Of a stretch of 64,000 nt of DNA, positions 32,518-41,863 are shown in pieces (positions within the stretch are counted from its first letter, which is position 1; each line of letters begins with the position of its first letter). The notes under the pieces were generated by a model, which saw only the letters and a list, made by a program, of their open reading frames with translations, made no database searches and was not told the origin of the DNA. Source of the stretch: JAEVLT01 sp050496765 (lineage in GTDB: Bacteria; Bacillota; Bacilli; Bacillales; Cytobacillaceae); contig NZ_JBNWEO010000018.1 in assembly GCF_050496765.1 (NCBI RefSeq), forward strand, positions 186,001-250,000. Reading direction: 5' to 3'. A program made the translations under genes and the position numbers.

Positions 32518-34317
32518 ATGGCAAAAGCTAACTATACATATGTATGGGATTTAGATAGCCTGTTCCAAGGTGGAAGCAATTCGGCTGAATTTGCCAACCA
32601 TTTAGCAGAAACGAAACAGCAGATTTCCCTGTTTCAAACAAAAGTTCAGCAATGGAACCCGGGAAATTTGGACAACGACCGCCGCTATTTGCTTGAAATT
32701 TTAGCGGCATTTGAAAAAACGGCAAAAAAATTGCGGCAGGCAGGTGCGTTTGTCGGCTGTCTTCAAGCACAAAATACGGCTGATCGTAATGCACAGCAGC
32801 TTGAGGCCGAACTTTCCAGCTTCCGGGCCGATTTTCAGACAGCGCTTACGGCATTTGACCAACTTCTTGCACTGATTGAAAATCCCGCCTGGGAACAGCT
32901 TTTGTCCAGTCCAGAATTGGCCGAGCTTTCCTTTGTTTTATCCGAACGGCGGGAGCTTGCAAAAGAAAAATTGTCCGAAAAAGAAGAAGCGATCATCAAT
33001 GCTCTAGGAGTTGACGGCTACCATAGCTGGGGCCAGATGTACGATTTGATCGTTGGAAAAATCACGATTCCAGTCACGGATAATGGCGAGGAGAAGCAGC
33101 TTTCTGTCGGCCAGGCGTTCAATCAATTTTCCAGTCCAGACCGGGCCGTTCGGCAAACCGTTTTTAAAGCCTGGGAAACAAAGTGGTCCGAACAGAGTGA
33201 TTATTTGGCAAAAACATTAAATCATTTGGCCGGCTTCCGCTTAAAGGTATATGAACTAAGAGGATGGAAAGATGTTTTGCATGAACCACTAAGAATTAGC
33301 CGGATGAAAAAACAAACGCTGGATACGATGTGGCAAGTTATTTCTGAAAACAAACAGCCGCTCATTGATTATCTGAACCGGAAAGCAAAGCTTTTAGGAA
33401 TCGAAAAAATGAGCTGGTTTGATCTTGAGGCACCGCTTGGAAAGTCAGATGCAAAAATTTCTTATCAGCAAGGCGCTGAATTTATCTTGAAACAGTTTTC
33501 CCAGTTCGGCGGTAAGCTCGCTGCATTCGCTGAAAAAGCTTTTAGGGAAAACTGGATTGAGGCTGAAGATCGCCCTGGAAAAGCACCAGGCGGCTTTTGT
33601 ACCGATTTTCCAGAAAGCGGCCAATCGCGTATTTTTATGACCTATTCTGGCACACCGTCAAATGTGTCGACGCTGGCTCATGAACTTGGTCACGGCTATC
33701 ATTCTTATGCAATGCAGGGCGTGCATTATTTGAACCGCAACTACGCGATGAATGTTGCGGAAACGGCTTCTACTTTTGCCGAAATGATTGTATCAGATGC
33801 TGCTGTGAAAGTCGCGCAAAATGAGGAAGAGAAGCTTGCACTGCTCGATGACAAAATTCAGCGGACGGTCGCATTGCTGATGAATATTCATGCCCGCTTT
33901 CTGTTTGAAACAACGTTTTATGAAGAAAGAAAGCAGGGGATTGTCCCGGCACAGCGATTAAATGAGCTGATGCTTGCGGCTGAAAAGGAAGCGTACGGCG
34001 ATGCGTTGGAGGAGTATCATCCGCTGTTTTGGGCATCGAAGCTTCACTTTTTTCTCACGGATGTCCCGTTCTATAACTTTCCATATACGTTTGGCTATTT
34101 GTTCTCTCTTGGAATTTATGCAAAGGCGCTAAAAGCAGGAAAGGAATATGAAGACAACTACATTGCACTGCTGAAGGATACAGCTTCGATGACGGTTGAA
34201 GATCTGGCTGCAAAGCATCTTGATGCAGATCTTACCGGAAAAGATTTCTGGGAGAAAGCAGTTGGATTGTGTCTTGAGGATATTGCCGAATTTTTACGCT
34301 TAACAGCTGATAAGTAG
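32518..34317 (+). CDS. pepF: Oligoendopeptidase F (M3 family)
   Basis: 599-residue cytosolic zinc metallopeptidase. The HELGHGYH motif (H388, H392) and downstream glutamate in NVAETASTF (about E415) complete the M3 metal site; N-terminal MAKANYTYVWDLDSLFQGG is the PepF opening. It degrades peptides of roughly 7-17 residues. ATG 32518 with GAGGGGGAAG upstream is used; an in-frame ATG at 32440 lacks support. The IS110 element ends just upstream and may have displaced the native promoter. Confidence 0.93.
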   Translation: MAKANYTYVWDLDSLFQGGSNSAEFANHLAETKQQISLFQTKVQQWNPGNLDNDRRYLLEILAAFEKTAKKLRQAGAFVGCLQAQNTADRNAQQLEAELSSFRADFQTALTAFDQLLALIENPAWEQLLSSPELAELSFVLSERRELAKEKLSEKEEAIINALGVDGYHSWGQMYDLIVGKITIPVTDNGEEKQLSVGQAFNQFSSPDRAVRQTVFKAWETKWSEQSDYLAKTLNHLAGFRLKVYELRGWKDVLHEPLRISRMKKQTLDTMWQVISENKQPLIDYLNRKAKLLGIEKMSWFDLEAPLGKSDAKISYQQGAEFILKQFSQFGGKLAAFAEKAFRENWIEAEDRPGKAPGGFCTDFPESGQSRIFMTYSGTPSNVSTLAHELGHGYHSYAMQGVHYLNRNYAMNVAETASTFAEMIVSDAAVKVAQNEEEKLALLDDKIQRTVALLMNIHARFLFETTFYEERKQGIVPAQRLNELMLAAEKEAYGDALEEYHPLFWASKLHFFLTDVPFYNFPYTFGYLFSLGIYAKALKAGKEYEDNYIALLKDTASMTVEDLAAKHLDADLTGKDFWEKAVGLCLEDIAEFLRLTADK

Positions 34318-34326
34318 TCGATGTGA

Positions 34327-34357
34327 AAAGCAGCGGTTCCTGTAACCGCTGCTTTTT
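34327..34357. terminator. Bidirectional terminator between pepF and pssA
   Basis: AAAGCAGCGGTT / AACCGCTGCTTT stem with T-tract on one side and A-tract on the other. Confidence 0.9.
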
Positions 34358-34368
34358 CTTCATCGCAA

Positions 34369-34908
34369 TTAAATTTTTTTCAGTTTAAATGAAGCAACCA
34401 TTAGGAAAGATAGAATCATGATTAGGAATAAAAATGTCTGCGGCGGAAAATATGGAATCGCAAAAAAGCTTAAAGTGGCGAGAACGCCAGCGGCTGTAAT
34501 TGGCAGGCCGGTAAAATATCCATTGTTTTCCGAAATATTAAAGCGGGCGAGACGGAAAGCGCCGCAGCCGATGTAAAAGACAGTAAAAAAGGTTCCCGGA
34601 CCGCCAAATTCGTGCAAAATTCCTTCGTATAACAATAGTGCAGGAGCCACACCAAATGATATAATATCACTCATGGAATCCAATTGCTTTCCGAGGTCTG
34701 ACTCAATGTTGAACCGTCTAGCAACCATTCCATCAAAACGGTCGGCAAGGGCTGCTGTAAAAATAAGCAGCAAGCTTAATCGTAAGTTGCCATGAATGCC
34801 GAATACAATGGCAAAACCGCCTAAAGACAAATTGGTTAATGTAATTAAATTGGCTGTTTGCGATTTTAATTTTTTTAATGTTTGATCAAAAACTTCCAAT
34901 AAAAACAA
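34369..34908 (-). CDS. pssA: CDP-diacylglycerol-serine O-phosphatidyltransferase
   Basis: 179-residue membrane enzyme with the CDP-alcohol phosphotransferase signature D-G-x2-A-R-x8-G-x3-D-x3-D seen in RFDGMVARRFNIESDLGKQL and the following DSMSD. Several transmembrane helices. It makes phosphatidylserine, which Psd (divergent, next) decarboxylates to phosphatidylethanolamine. TTG start with GAGGA close upstream; TTG 34899 is an alternative. Confidence 0.92.
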   Translation of the reverse strand: MFLLEVFDQTLKKLKSQTANLITLTNLSLGGFAIVFGIHGNLRLSLLLIFTAALADRFDGMVARRFNIESDLGKQLDSMSDIISFGVAPALLLYEGILHEFGGPGTFFTVFYIGCGAFRLARFNISENNGYFTGLPITAAGVLATLSFFAIPYFPPQTFLFLIMILSFLMVASFKLKKI

Positions 34909-35038
34909 TGAATCCTCAACTCCTTATGTTTAGCAGGATGGACAATAAATTTCTTTAGGTTTATTTTATATTATTTAATTTTAAGCGTTTTATGCTAATT
35001 CGTAAAGAGTATTTTTACACTTTTTGGAGGTAAGTACA

Positions 35039-35821
35039 TTGAAGGAAACTCTCTACCGCCTGCTGATCGAGCTGACGAATGGCCGTTTGACATCCTTGCT
35101 GTTAAAGCGTTTTGCCCGCTCTCCGATAAGCAAGATCATCGTCCCATCTTTCGCGAGGCTGTATCATTTAAATCTTGATGAAATGGAGAAAAAGCTGGAA
35201 GAATTCCCTACATTGCACGATCTATTTGTCCGGAAGCTAAAAGCAGGTGCCCGGGAAATTCACCCTGATGCCGCGACCGTAACAAGCCCTGTAGATGCGG
35301 TGTTGGAAGATAGCGGGAAGATTAATGATACATGCGAACTGTTTGTGAAAGGGAAGCGTTACGCTGTAGCCGAGATGCTTGGGGATCAGTCCGCGATAAA
35401 AAAATATATAAACGGAACATATCTCATTCTTTATTTAAGTCCTAGCCATTATCATCGGATACACAGCCCGGTAACAGGGGTGGTGGAAAAGAGATGGACG
35501 CTTGGCAAAAAATCTTTTCCAGTCAATAAATGGGGACTACAGTATGGCAAAAGCCCCCTTGCGAAAAATTATCGGATGATTACAGAAATCAAAACGCAGT
35601 TCGGTTTTGTTGCCGTTGTAAAAGTCGGGGCCATGTTTGTTAACTCCATCGAAGTATCCCATCTTGGCGAAAGTGTTAAAAAGGGGGAAGAAATGGCTTA
35701 TTTTAGCTTCGGATCAACTGTCGTTTTACTGTTTGAAAAAGACATTTTTCAACCCGAATCAGCCCTTGAGCCGCCAGTTGAATTAAAAGTAGGTGAGAAG
35801 ATCGGCTATTTCTCATGTTAA
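35039..35821 (+). CDS. psd: Phosphatidylserine decarboxylase proenzyme
   Basis: 260 residues. SPVDAVLED, YLSPSHYHRIHSPVTG (catalytic histidine) and the self-cleavage site FGST in AYFSFGSTVVLLF, giving a pyruvoyl serine. Makes phosphatidylethanolamine at the membrane. TTG 35039 with TGGAGG 8 bases upstream. It is divergent from pssA, separated by an AT-rich promoter region. Confidence 0.94.
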   Translation: MKETLYRLLIELTNGRLTSLLLKRFARSPISKIIVPSFARLYHLNLDEMEKKLEEFPTLHDLFVRKLKAGAREIHPDAATVTSPVDAVLEDSGKINDTCELFVKGKRYAVAEMLGDQSAIKKYINGTYLILYLSPSHYHRIHSPVTGVVEKRWTLGKKSFPVNKWGLQYGKSPLAKNYRMITEIKTQFGFVAVVKVGAMFVNSIEVSHLGESVKKGEEMAYFSFGSTVVLLFEKDIFQPESALEPPVELKVGEKIGYFSC

Positions 35822-35867
35822 ACGAATGAACATGCAAAAGAAAAAGCCCTTATAGGGGCAGGAATAA

Positions 35868-36008
35868 TTAGGAAGAGATTTTAATTTTCGTCGTTAAAGA
35901 GCGGCGGTGGATCTCTGTTTCGATCAGACGGATAAAATCGGCACTTAAATTAAGTTCTCTTGCTTTAAAGTAGGATTCAATCAGTAATTCATCTGACAGT
36001 TTGCGCAT
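35868..36008 (-). CDS. sda: Sporulation inhibitor Sda
   Basis: 46 residues, MRKLSDELLIESYFKAREL then NLSADFIRLIETEIHRRSL, a helical hairpin. Sda binds KinA and blocks the phosphorelay when replication initiation or DNA integrity is disturbed. ATG 36008 is preceded by GGAGGTATAG. The DnaA-box cluster upstream fits DnaA control of sda known in B. subtilis. Confidence 0.93.
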   Translation of the reverse strand: MRKLSDELLIESYFKARELNLSADFIRLIETEIHRRSLTTKIKISS

Positions 36009-36029
36009 ATTTGGCTATACCTCCAATTG

Positions 36030-36050
36030 TAAGTTAGATGTTCTAACTTA
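36030..36050 (-). promoter_or_regulatory. Perfect inverted repeat upstream of sda
   Basis: TAAGTTAGA and TCTAACTTA around a 3-base centre, 22 bases before the sda start. Operator-like or a leader hairpin. Confidence 0.45.
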
Positions 36051-36130
36051 TAAATGTTCGACATAAACTAGTAGGTACAAGGTGTGTACCCTTAATCTAC
36101 CAAAAATAAACGAATAGAACAACCGTTCTC

Positions 36131-36229
36131 TTATCCACAGGTGTTGGTGGATAACTTGTGATTAATCTGTTTATAAATGAGTAAAAACAACTTAAATCAA
36201 GGGGTACAATGTGAATAAGTTTATCCACA
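36131..36229. promoter_or_regulatory. DnaA-box cluster between sda and yqeG
   Basis: Perfect boxes TTATCCACA at 36131-36139 and 36221-36229; one-mismatch boxes on the opposite strand at 36146-36154 (GGTGGATAA) and 36210-36218 (TGTGAATAA). The same intergenic region binds DnaA in B. subtilis and links replication initiation to Sda. Confidence 0.85.
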
Positions 36230-36518
36230 ATTGCTGAAACTGCGATGGATTTGTCGAAAAATATTTTTAGACCTATAATATGGAGTAGATTTTCGACAGA
36301 TACCTTACTACTTTTGTGGAATTTTGTCGTTTTTTGCATATACAAGTATCCTGCCTGGGAAGGGACTCCTTCATTCGAAGAATTCTTTGAAACCCAGGGG
36401 GAAATTGGGTATGATGAATAAAAAGCAAAGATCAAAATGATCGGCCGTTTTTATAAAGGTGATCCTCTTTTGGCAGAAGAAAACAAGATCTAAACAAAAT
36501 ATAATGAGGTGTACTCTT

Positions 36519-37034
36519 TTGTTAAAGTATTTTTTACCGGATGAACATGTTAAAAGCATTTTGGATATTTCACCTGAACATTTAAAGAGCAAAGGAATCA
36601 AAGGAATTATAACCGATTTGGATAATACATTGGTTGAATGGGATCGCCCAAATGCAACACCGCAATTGATCAAATGGTTTGAAAATATGAAGAAACACAG
36701 CATCCTGGTGACCATTGTTTCGAATAATCGGGAAAACCGAGTAAAAGCTTTTTCGGATCCATTAAGCATCCCTTTTATTTTTCAAGCGAGAAAACCAATG
36801 GGGCATGCCTTTCGTAAAGCAATTTCCCAAATGAAATTACAAAAAGAAGAGACGGTTGTCATTGGCGATCAGCTCTTAACAGATGTACTGGGCGGAAATC
36901 GCAGCGGCTTTCACACGATTCTGGTTGTACCGGTGGCCCAAACGGACGGGTTCGCCACAAGGATAAACCGCTTTGTGGAACGAAGGATTTTAAATTGGTT
37001 CCGAAAAAAAGGAATGATTCAATGGGAGGATTAA
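36519..37034 (+). CDS. yqeG: YqeG, HAD phosphatase (IIIA subfamily)
   Basis: About 171 residues from TTG 36519 (LKYFLPDEHVKSILDI), with ATGAGGT upstream. HAD motif I is TDLDNTLVEWD, motif II is VSNNRE, and motif III/IV is VIGDQLLTDVLGGNRSG. Soluble phosphatase of unknown substrate, heading the yqeGH-aroE-nadD operon. Confidence 0.9.
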   Translation: MLKYFLPDEHVKSILDISPEHLKSKGIKGIITDLDNTLVEWDRPNATPQLIKWFENMKKHSILVTIVSNNRENRVKAFSDPLSIPFIFQARKPMGHAFRKAISQMKLQKEETVVIGDQLLTDVLGGNRSGFHTILVVPVAQTDGFATRINRFVERRILNWFRKKGMIQWED

Positions 37035-37038
37035 TTTC

Positions 37039-38145
37039 GTGACTGAACAAGAACAGGTATGCATGGGCTGCGGAGTAAAGATTCAAACGAAAAACCCAAA
37101 TGAACTGGGATTTGCACCGGCTTCAGCGTTAGAAAAAGATATTGTGATTTGCCAGCGCTGTTTCCGTTTAAAGCATTATAATGAAGTCCAAGATGTCAGC
37201 TTGACGGATGATGATTTTTTAAAAATTTTAAATGGGATCGGTAAAGCGGATGCCCTTATTGTGATGATTGTCGATATTTTTGATTTTAATGGCTCCTGGA
37301 TTCCCGGAATGCATCGGTTTGCTTCCGATAACCCGATTTTGCTTGTTGGCAACAAGGCAGATTTGCTGCCAAAATCAGTTAAAAGAAACAAGCTGATTGC
37401 CTGGATGAAACAGCAATCTAAAGACCTTGGGCTGCATGCTGAGGATGTATATCTTGTTAGTGCAGCAAAAGGGCATTTTATTAAAGAAACTGCACGGGCA
37501 ATTGAAGAATACCGCAATGGAAAAGATGTGTATGTCGTAGGCTGCACAAATGTCGGAAAATCAACGTTTATTAACCGAATTATCAAAGAAGTGACCGGTG
37601 AAGGGGACGTGATTACGACCTCGCATTTCCCGGGAACAACATTGGATATTATTCAAATACCTCTTGATGACGGAAAATTCTTGATGGATACACCGGGGAT
37701 TATTAACCATCATCAGATGGCTCATTTTGTCGCTAAGCAGGACTTGAAAATCATTACCCCGAAAAAAGAAATTAAGCCAAAAGTTTTTCAGCTGAATGAA
37801 GGACAGACATTGTTTTTTGGCGGGCTTGCGAGATTCGATTACGTCAGCGGCGGCAGACAATCATTTGTTTGTTATGTATCCAATGAACTTCAAATCCATC
37901 GGACGAAAATGGAAAATGCAGATTCACTGTATGAAAATCATCTTGGTGAATTGCTTTCACCGCCAGGACCGGAACAATTACCTGCATTTCCCGAACTGGA
38001 AAAGCAGGAGTTTCTTATAAGGGAAGCCAAAACGGATATTGTTTTTTCAGGTCTTGGCTGGATTACGGTTAACGACCCTGGAGTAAAAGTGATTGCCTAC
38101 GCACCAAAAGGGGTGCAAACATTGTTGCGTAAATCACTAATTTAA
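37039..38145 (+). CDS. yqeH: Ribosome biogenesis GTPase YqeH
   Basis: 368-residue circularly permuted GTPase: N-terminal zinc finger (CMGC, CQRC), then G4 NKAD, G5 SAAKGH, G1 GCTNVGKST and G3 DTPG, in that permuted order, and a C-terminal RNA-binding part. Required for 30S subunit assembly. GTG 37039 with GGGAGG upstream; begins 4 bases after yqeG. Confidence 0.95.
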   Translation: MTEQEQVCMGCGVKIQTKNPNELGFAPASALEKDIVICQRCFRLKHYNEVQDVSLTDDDFLKILNGIGKADALIVMIVDIFDFNGSWIPGMHRFASDNPILLVGNKADLLPKSVKRNKLIAWMKQQSKDLGLHAEDVYLVSAAKGHFIKETARAIEEYRNGKDVYVVGCTNVGKSTFINRIIKEVTGEGDVITTSHFPGTTLDIIQIPLDDGKFLMDTPGIINHHQMAHFVAKQDLKIITPKKEIKPKVFQLNEGQTLFFGGLARFDYVSGGRQSFVCYVSNELQIHRTKMENADSLYENHLGELLSPPGPEQLPAFPELEKQEFLIREAKTDIVFSGLGWITVNDPGVKVIAYAPKGVQTLLRKSLI

Positions 38146-38172
38146 AGAGAATAAAGGATTGGGGAGAGTGTT

Positions 38173-39021
38173 TTGAAAAAACTTTTTGCCGTTTTGGGTG
38201 ATCCAATTGCCCACTCTATGTCGCCGGCAATGCATAATGATTTGTTCGCCCATTATCGCTTGGAGGCGGAGTACCTCCCGTTTCAAGTGCAAAAGGAAAA
38301 TTTAAAAGATGCAGTAAAAGGATTAAAAGCGCTCGGTGCAGCCGGCTTTAATGTTACTGTGCCTCACAAGAGTGCCATTCTGCCATTTCTTGATGAAATC
38401 GATGAACTGGCATTATCGATTGGTGCTGTGAATACAGTTGTAAACCGATCCGGAAAGCTTGTTGGCTATAATACAGACGGATTAGGCTTTATTAAAGGCT
38501 TAGAGACTTTTTTACCCCAATTGGCAAATAAAAAGGCTCTTGTCATCGGAGCTGGCGGTGCAGCTCGGGCAATTTATTTTTCCCTTGCACAGCTGGATTG
38601 TTTGACAATTGATCTAGCCAACCGGACCGTCCAAAAAGCGGAAGAACTGATCCGGGATTGTCCGTTTACGAATGCGTCTCGGGCATTTTCGCTTGATGAA
38701 GCAGCTGCCAAATTAGGGGATTATGATTTACTGATTCAAACCACTTCAATTGGCATGCATCCGAATAGTACGGAGCAGCCCTTACGTCTTGACCGGTTGG
38801 GAAACAAGGCAGTTGTATGTGATATCATCTACAATCCTTTATATACTCAATTTTTACAGCAAGCAAAGCAAAGAGGAGCCACTGTTCAAAATGGACTTGA
38901 AATGTTTGTCTATCAAGGGGCGCTCGCTTTTGAAAAATGGACAGGCATTTTCCCTGATATTCAACGAATGAAAACGAATGTTTTACAGCAACTAAGGAGG
39001 ACACTAAATGTTAACAGGTAA
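38173..39021 (+). CDS. aroE: Shikimate dehydrogenase
   Basis: 282 residues; FAVLGDPIAHSMSPAMHN binds shikimate, NVTVPHK has the catalytic lysine, VIGAGGAARAI is the NADP-binding loop, and AVNTVVN and NTDGLGF are also typical. Reduces 3-dehydroshikimate in aromatic synthesis. TTG start after GGGGAGAGTG. The last 14 bases overlap yhbY. Confidence 0.95.
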   Translation: MKKLFAVLGDPIAHSMSPAMHNDLFAHYRLEAEYLPFQVQKENLKDAVKGLKALGAAGFNVTVPHKSAILPFLDEIDELALSIGAVNTVVNRSGKLVGYNTDGLGFIKGLETFLPQLANKKALVIGAGGAARAIYFSLAQLDCLTIDLANRTVQKAEELIRDCPFTNASRAFSLDEAAAKLGDYDLLIQTTSIGMHPNSTEQPLRLDRLGNKAVVCDIIYNPLYTQFLQQAKQRGATVQNGLEMFVYQGALAFEKWTGIFPDIQRMKTNVLQQLRRTLNVNR

Positions 39022-39298
39022 ACAAAAACGATTTTTACGTTCAAAAGCACATCATTTGGATCCGATTTTTCAAGTAGGAAAAGGCGGCGTGAATGAGAAT
39101 ATGATCAGGCAGATCGCAAATGCCCTTGAAGCAAGAGAATTGATGAAAATTAGTGTTTTACAAAATTGTGAAGATGATAAAGCTGACATCGCCGGGCAGC
39201 TTGCAGAAGGGGCCGGTGCTGAATTGGTACAAATCATTGGCAACACAATTGTTCTTTATAAAGAATCTGTGGAAAATAAACAAATGATCCTCCCATAA
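39008..39298 (+). CDS. yhbY: YhbY-type ribosome assembly RNA-binding protein (YqeI)
   Basis: 96-residue CRM domain: LTGKQKRFLRSKAHHLDPIFQVGKGGV and a C-terminal AGAELVQIIGNTIVLYKES. Binds pre-50S particles in related bacteria. AGGAGG upstream of ATG 39008 lies inside aroE, giving overlap and coupling. Confidence 0.92.
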   Translation: MLTGKQKRFLRSKAHHLDPIFQVGKGGVNENMIRQIANALEARELMKISVLQNCEDDKADIAGQLAEGAGAELVQIIGNTIVLYKESVENKQMILP

Positions 39299-39327
39299 AA
39301 TGACTGGACCTGAAGGAGGCTTGCTGC

Positions 39328-39897
39328 ATGAGAAAAGTTGGGATATTGGGAGGAACGTTTGACCCGCCCCACTTTGGTCATCTTTTGATTGCCAATGAGG
39401 TATTGTCCACCCTGAGCTTGGACGAAATTTGGTTCATGCCAAACCAAGAACCGCCCCATAAAAAAAAATCGTCGGCCATCAAAAATGAAGACAGGTTCTC
39501 AATGCTGGAACTGGCGATTGAAGGGAATGGGCAATTCCGGATCGAAACGATTGAATGGCAACGTCAAGGCCCATCCTATACGTATGAAACGATGCGGTTG
39601 TTGAAAGAACAACATTCTGATATCCAGTTTTATTTTATTATCGGTGGGGATATGGTTGAATATTTGTCAAAATGGCATAAAATTGACGAATTGGTGAACC
39701 TTGTTCAATTTGTTGGTGTTGAGAGGCCTTCATATCACTGCCGCAGCCCTTACCCTATACTGTATGTTGATATTCCGGCAATGGATATTTCATCTAGCAT
39801 GATTCGCAAAAGATTAAAAGTTGGAAGAACCATCCGTTATTTAGTACCGGATTCAGTCATCAGCTACATAAAGGAGAATCACTTATATGAAACGTGA
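39328..39897 (+). CDS. nadD: Nicotinate-nucleotide adenylyltransferase
   Basis: 189 residues with GGTFDPPHFGHL (HxGH-type nucleotidyl transferase motif) and SSSMIRKRL (ISSTxxR-type motif) near the C-terminus. Converts nicotinate mononucleotide to deamido-NAD. AGGAGG upstream. Overlaps yqeK by 11 bases. Confidence 0.95.
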   Translation: MRKVGILGGTFDPPHFGHLLIANEVLSTLSLDEIWFMPNQEPPHKKKSSAIKNEDRFSMLELAIEGNGQFRIETIEWQRQGPSYTYETMRLLKEQHSDIQFYFIIGGDMVEYLSKWHKIDELVNLVQFVGVERPSYHCRSPYPILYVDIPAMDISSSMIRKRLKVGRTIRYLVPDSVISYIKENHLYET

Positions 39898-40459
39898 TAT
39901 CGCATTGGAAATAGTTAAGAAACAAATGCCGGAGCATCGCTATTTGCATACACTCGGTGTGATGGAAACAGCAATAGGGCTGGCGAACCAAAATGGGGTA
40001 AATGAAACACAGGCAGAACTAGCTGCAATTTTTCATGATTATGCCAAATATCGTCCAAAGGCGGAAATGGAACAGCTGATCCGCATGAAGGATATGCCGG
40101 CGATTTTGCTTGAATTTAATTCGGAATTATGGCATGCCCCTGTTGGTGCCTATCTTGTCGAGCATGAAGTGGGGATCACCGATGGAGCAATTTTAAATGC
40201 GATCCGCTATCACACATCGGGAAGAGTCGGGATGACGAAGCTTGAAAAAGTGATTTATTTAGCGGATTATATCGAGCCGGGCCGGCATTTTCCAGGAGTC
40301 GATGAGGTAAGAGAGCTGGCCAAGAACGATTTCGATCGGGCGCTGATTCAAGCAGTCCAAAACACAATCGTATTTTTAATGAAAAAAAATCAGCCGATCT
40401 ACCCGGATACTTTCCATACCTATAATGATCTCGTACTAAATTTACAGAAAAAGGATTGA
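39887..40459 (+). CDS. yqeK: YqeK, HD-domain nucleotide hydrolase
   Basis: 190 residues with HD-superfamily metal ligands: H in RYLHTLGVME, HD in AAIFHDYAKY, and H in NAIRYHTSGR, followed by VIYLADYIEPGR. YqeK members hydrolyse diadenosine tetraphosphate symmetrically. AAGGAG precedes ATG 39887. Confidence 0.92.
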   Translation: MKRDIALEIVKKQMPEHRYLHTLGVMETAIGLANQNGVNETQAELAAIFHDYAKYRPKAEMEQLIRMKDMPAILLEFNSELWHAPVGAYLVEHEVGITDGAILNAIRYHTSGRVGMTKLEKVIYLADYIEPGRHFPGVDEVRELAKNDFDRALIQAVQNTIVFLMKKNQPIYPDTFHTYNDLVLNLQKKD

Positions 40460-40463
40460 TTAA

Positions 40464-40820
40464 ATGGACAATCAACAGTTATTAAAACTTGCCGTAAAAG
40501 CAGCTGACGATAAGCGTGCTGAGGATATTGTCGCCCTCAACATGAAAGGAATTTCTTTGATCGCCGATTATTTTATTATTTGCCATGGGAATTCGGATAA
40601 ACAAGTGCAAGCGATTGCTAGGGAAATGAAAGAAAAAGTGGAAGAAAGCCATTTCGAGGTAAAAAGAATGGAAGGATTTGATGAAGCAAGATGGATTTTA
40701 ATCGATATGGGGGATGTTGTTGCCCATGTTTTCCATCGGGACGAGCGCAGCTATTATAATTTGGAACGACTTTGGGGAGATGCCCCGCAAGAAGATATCC
40801 GCGGTGTTTTGCCTTCATGA
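40464..40820 (+). CDS. rsfS: Ribosomal silencing factor RsfS
   Basis: 118 residues: KRAEDIVALNMKGISLIADYF, VKRMEGFDEARWILIDMGDVVAHVF and REERS-like YYNLERLW. RsfS binds L14 (uL14) and blocks subunit joining in stationary phase. Its stop overlaps the ATG of yqeM. Confidence 0.95.
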   Translation: MDNQQLLKLAVKAADDKRAEDIVALNMKGISLIADYFIICHGNSDKQVQAIAREMKEKVEESHFEVKRMEGFDEARWILIDMGDVVAHVFHRDERSYYNLERLWGDAPQEDIRGVLPS

Positions 40821-41563
40821 GCTATGAAAGGTTTGCTTTTTTATATGATGAATTGATGGCTGATGCTCCATACGATCAATGGGTAGCCTTCACAAAAAAG
40901 AAGCTTGCTCGCTTTGATGTATCAGGCAAACGGATGCTCGATTTAGCTTGCGGCACAGGCGAATTATCGGTTCGGTTTGCAAACGAGGGGTTTGCGGTCA
41001 CGGGGGTTGATCTATCGGCTGAAATGCTTAGTGTCGCCAGAAAAAAAGCGGAAGATTGCGGTTTGACCATCCCGTTGTATCAGCAGGACATGGCTGAACT
41101 GGAAGGGCTCGGGCCATTTGATTTTATCGTTATTTATTGTGACTCGCTCAATTATTTGGCTGATGAGAAACAAGTTCAGAAGACACTTGCCGGCGTTTTC
41201 CGCTTTCTAAAAAAAGGCGGTGTACTCTTATTTGATGTACATTCGATCGATAAAATCAACAATGGTTTTATCAATCAGACTTTTACGCTGAACGAAGATC
41301 ATATGGCCTATATTTGGAATAGCTTTCCCGGAGAGTTTCCGTACAGTGTTGAACATGAGTTGAGTTTTTTTGTCCTTGATGAAGAAAGCGGTAAATACGA
41401 CCGCGTTGATGAGCTTCATATACAGCGGACTTTTCCGATTCATGCGTATTCCCAGTGGTTAAAAGAAGCAGGTTTTGAAATAATCGAAGTGAATGCCGAT
41501 TTTACCGAAACGGCTCCTCAGCCCGAATCAGAAAGAATCTTTTTTAGTGCCCTAAAAAAATAA
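40817..41563 (+). CDS. yqeM: YqeM, SAM-dependent methyltransferase
   Basis: 248-residue class I methyltransferase starting MSYERFAFLYDELMADAPYD, with LDLACGTGELSVRFA (motif I), VDLSAEMLSVAR and VIYCDSLNYL. Substrate unknown. Last gene of the operon, overlapping rsfS by 4 bases. Confidence 0.9.
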   Translation: MSYERFAFLYDELMADAPYDQWVAFTKKKLARFDVSGKRMLDLACGTGELSVRFANEGFAVTGVDLSAEMLSVARKKAEDCGLTIPLYQQDMAELEGLGPFDFIVIYCDSLNYLADEKQVQKTLAGVFRFLKKGGVLLFDVHSIDKINNGFINQTFTLNEDHMAYIWNSFPGEFPYSVEHELSFFVLDEESGKYDRVDELHIQRTFPIHAYSQWLKEAGFEIIEVNADFTETAPQPESERIFFSALKK

Positions 41564-41566
41564 AGG

Positions 41567-41597
41567 AAGCCGTCTTTTAAAAAAAGATGGCTTTTTT
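41567..41597 (+). terminator. Terminator of the yqeG-yqeM operon
   Basis: AAGCCGTCTTTT / AAAAGATGGCTT stem followed by T-run. Confidence 0.87.
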
Positions 41598-41863
41598 GGC
41601 TAATCAGAATTTATATGGATAAATTCTGAACGCATACATTCAACTACGCCTCTGTCTTCGCTAAAGGCTCGTCAATCGGCGAGTTTTCTTTATAATATCA
41701 GATTTATATGTTGACCCTTTTTTACGATTGCCGGAAGAGTAAGATATGGAGTCTACTATTCTGAAACGAATCTTTTTTGACCAAAATCATGAATCCGTGA
41801 CATGAAAAGTATACATGCAAGGAATTTATTCCATAACCGGGGTGTTTTGTGGTTGTTTGATCT

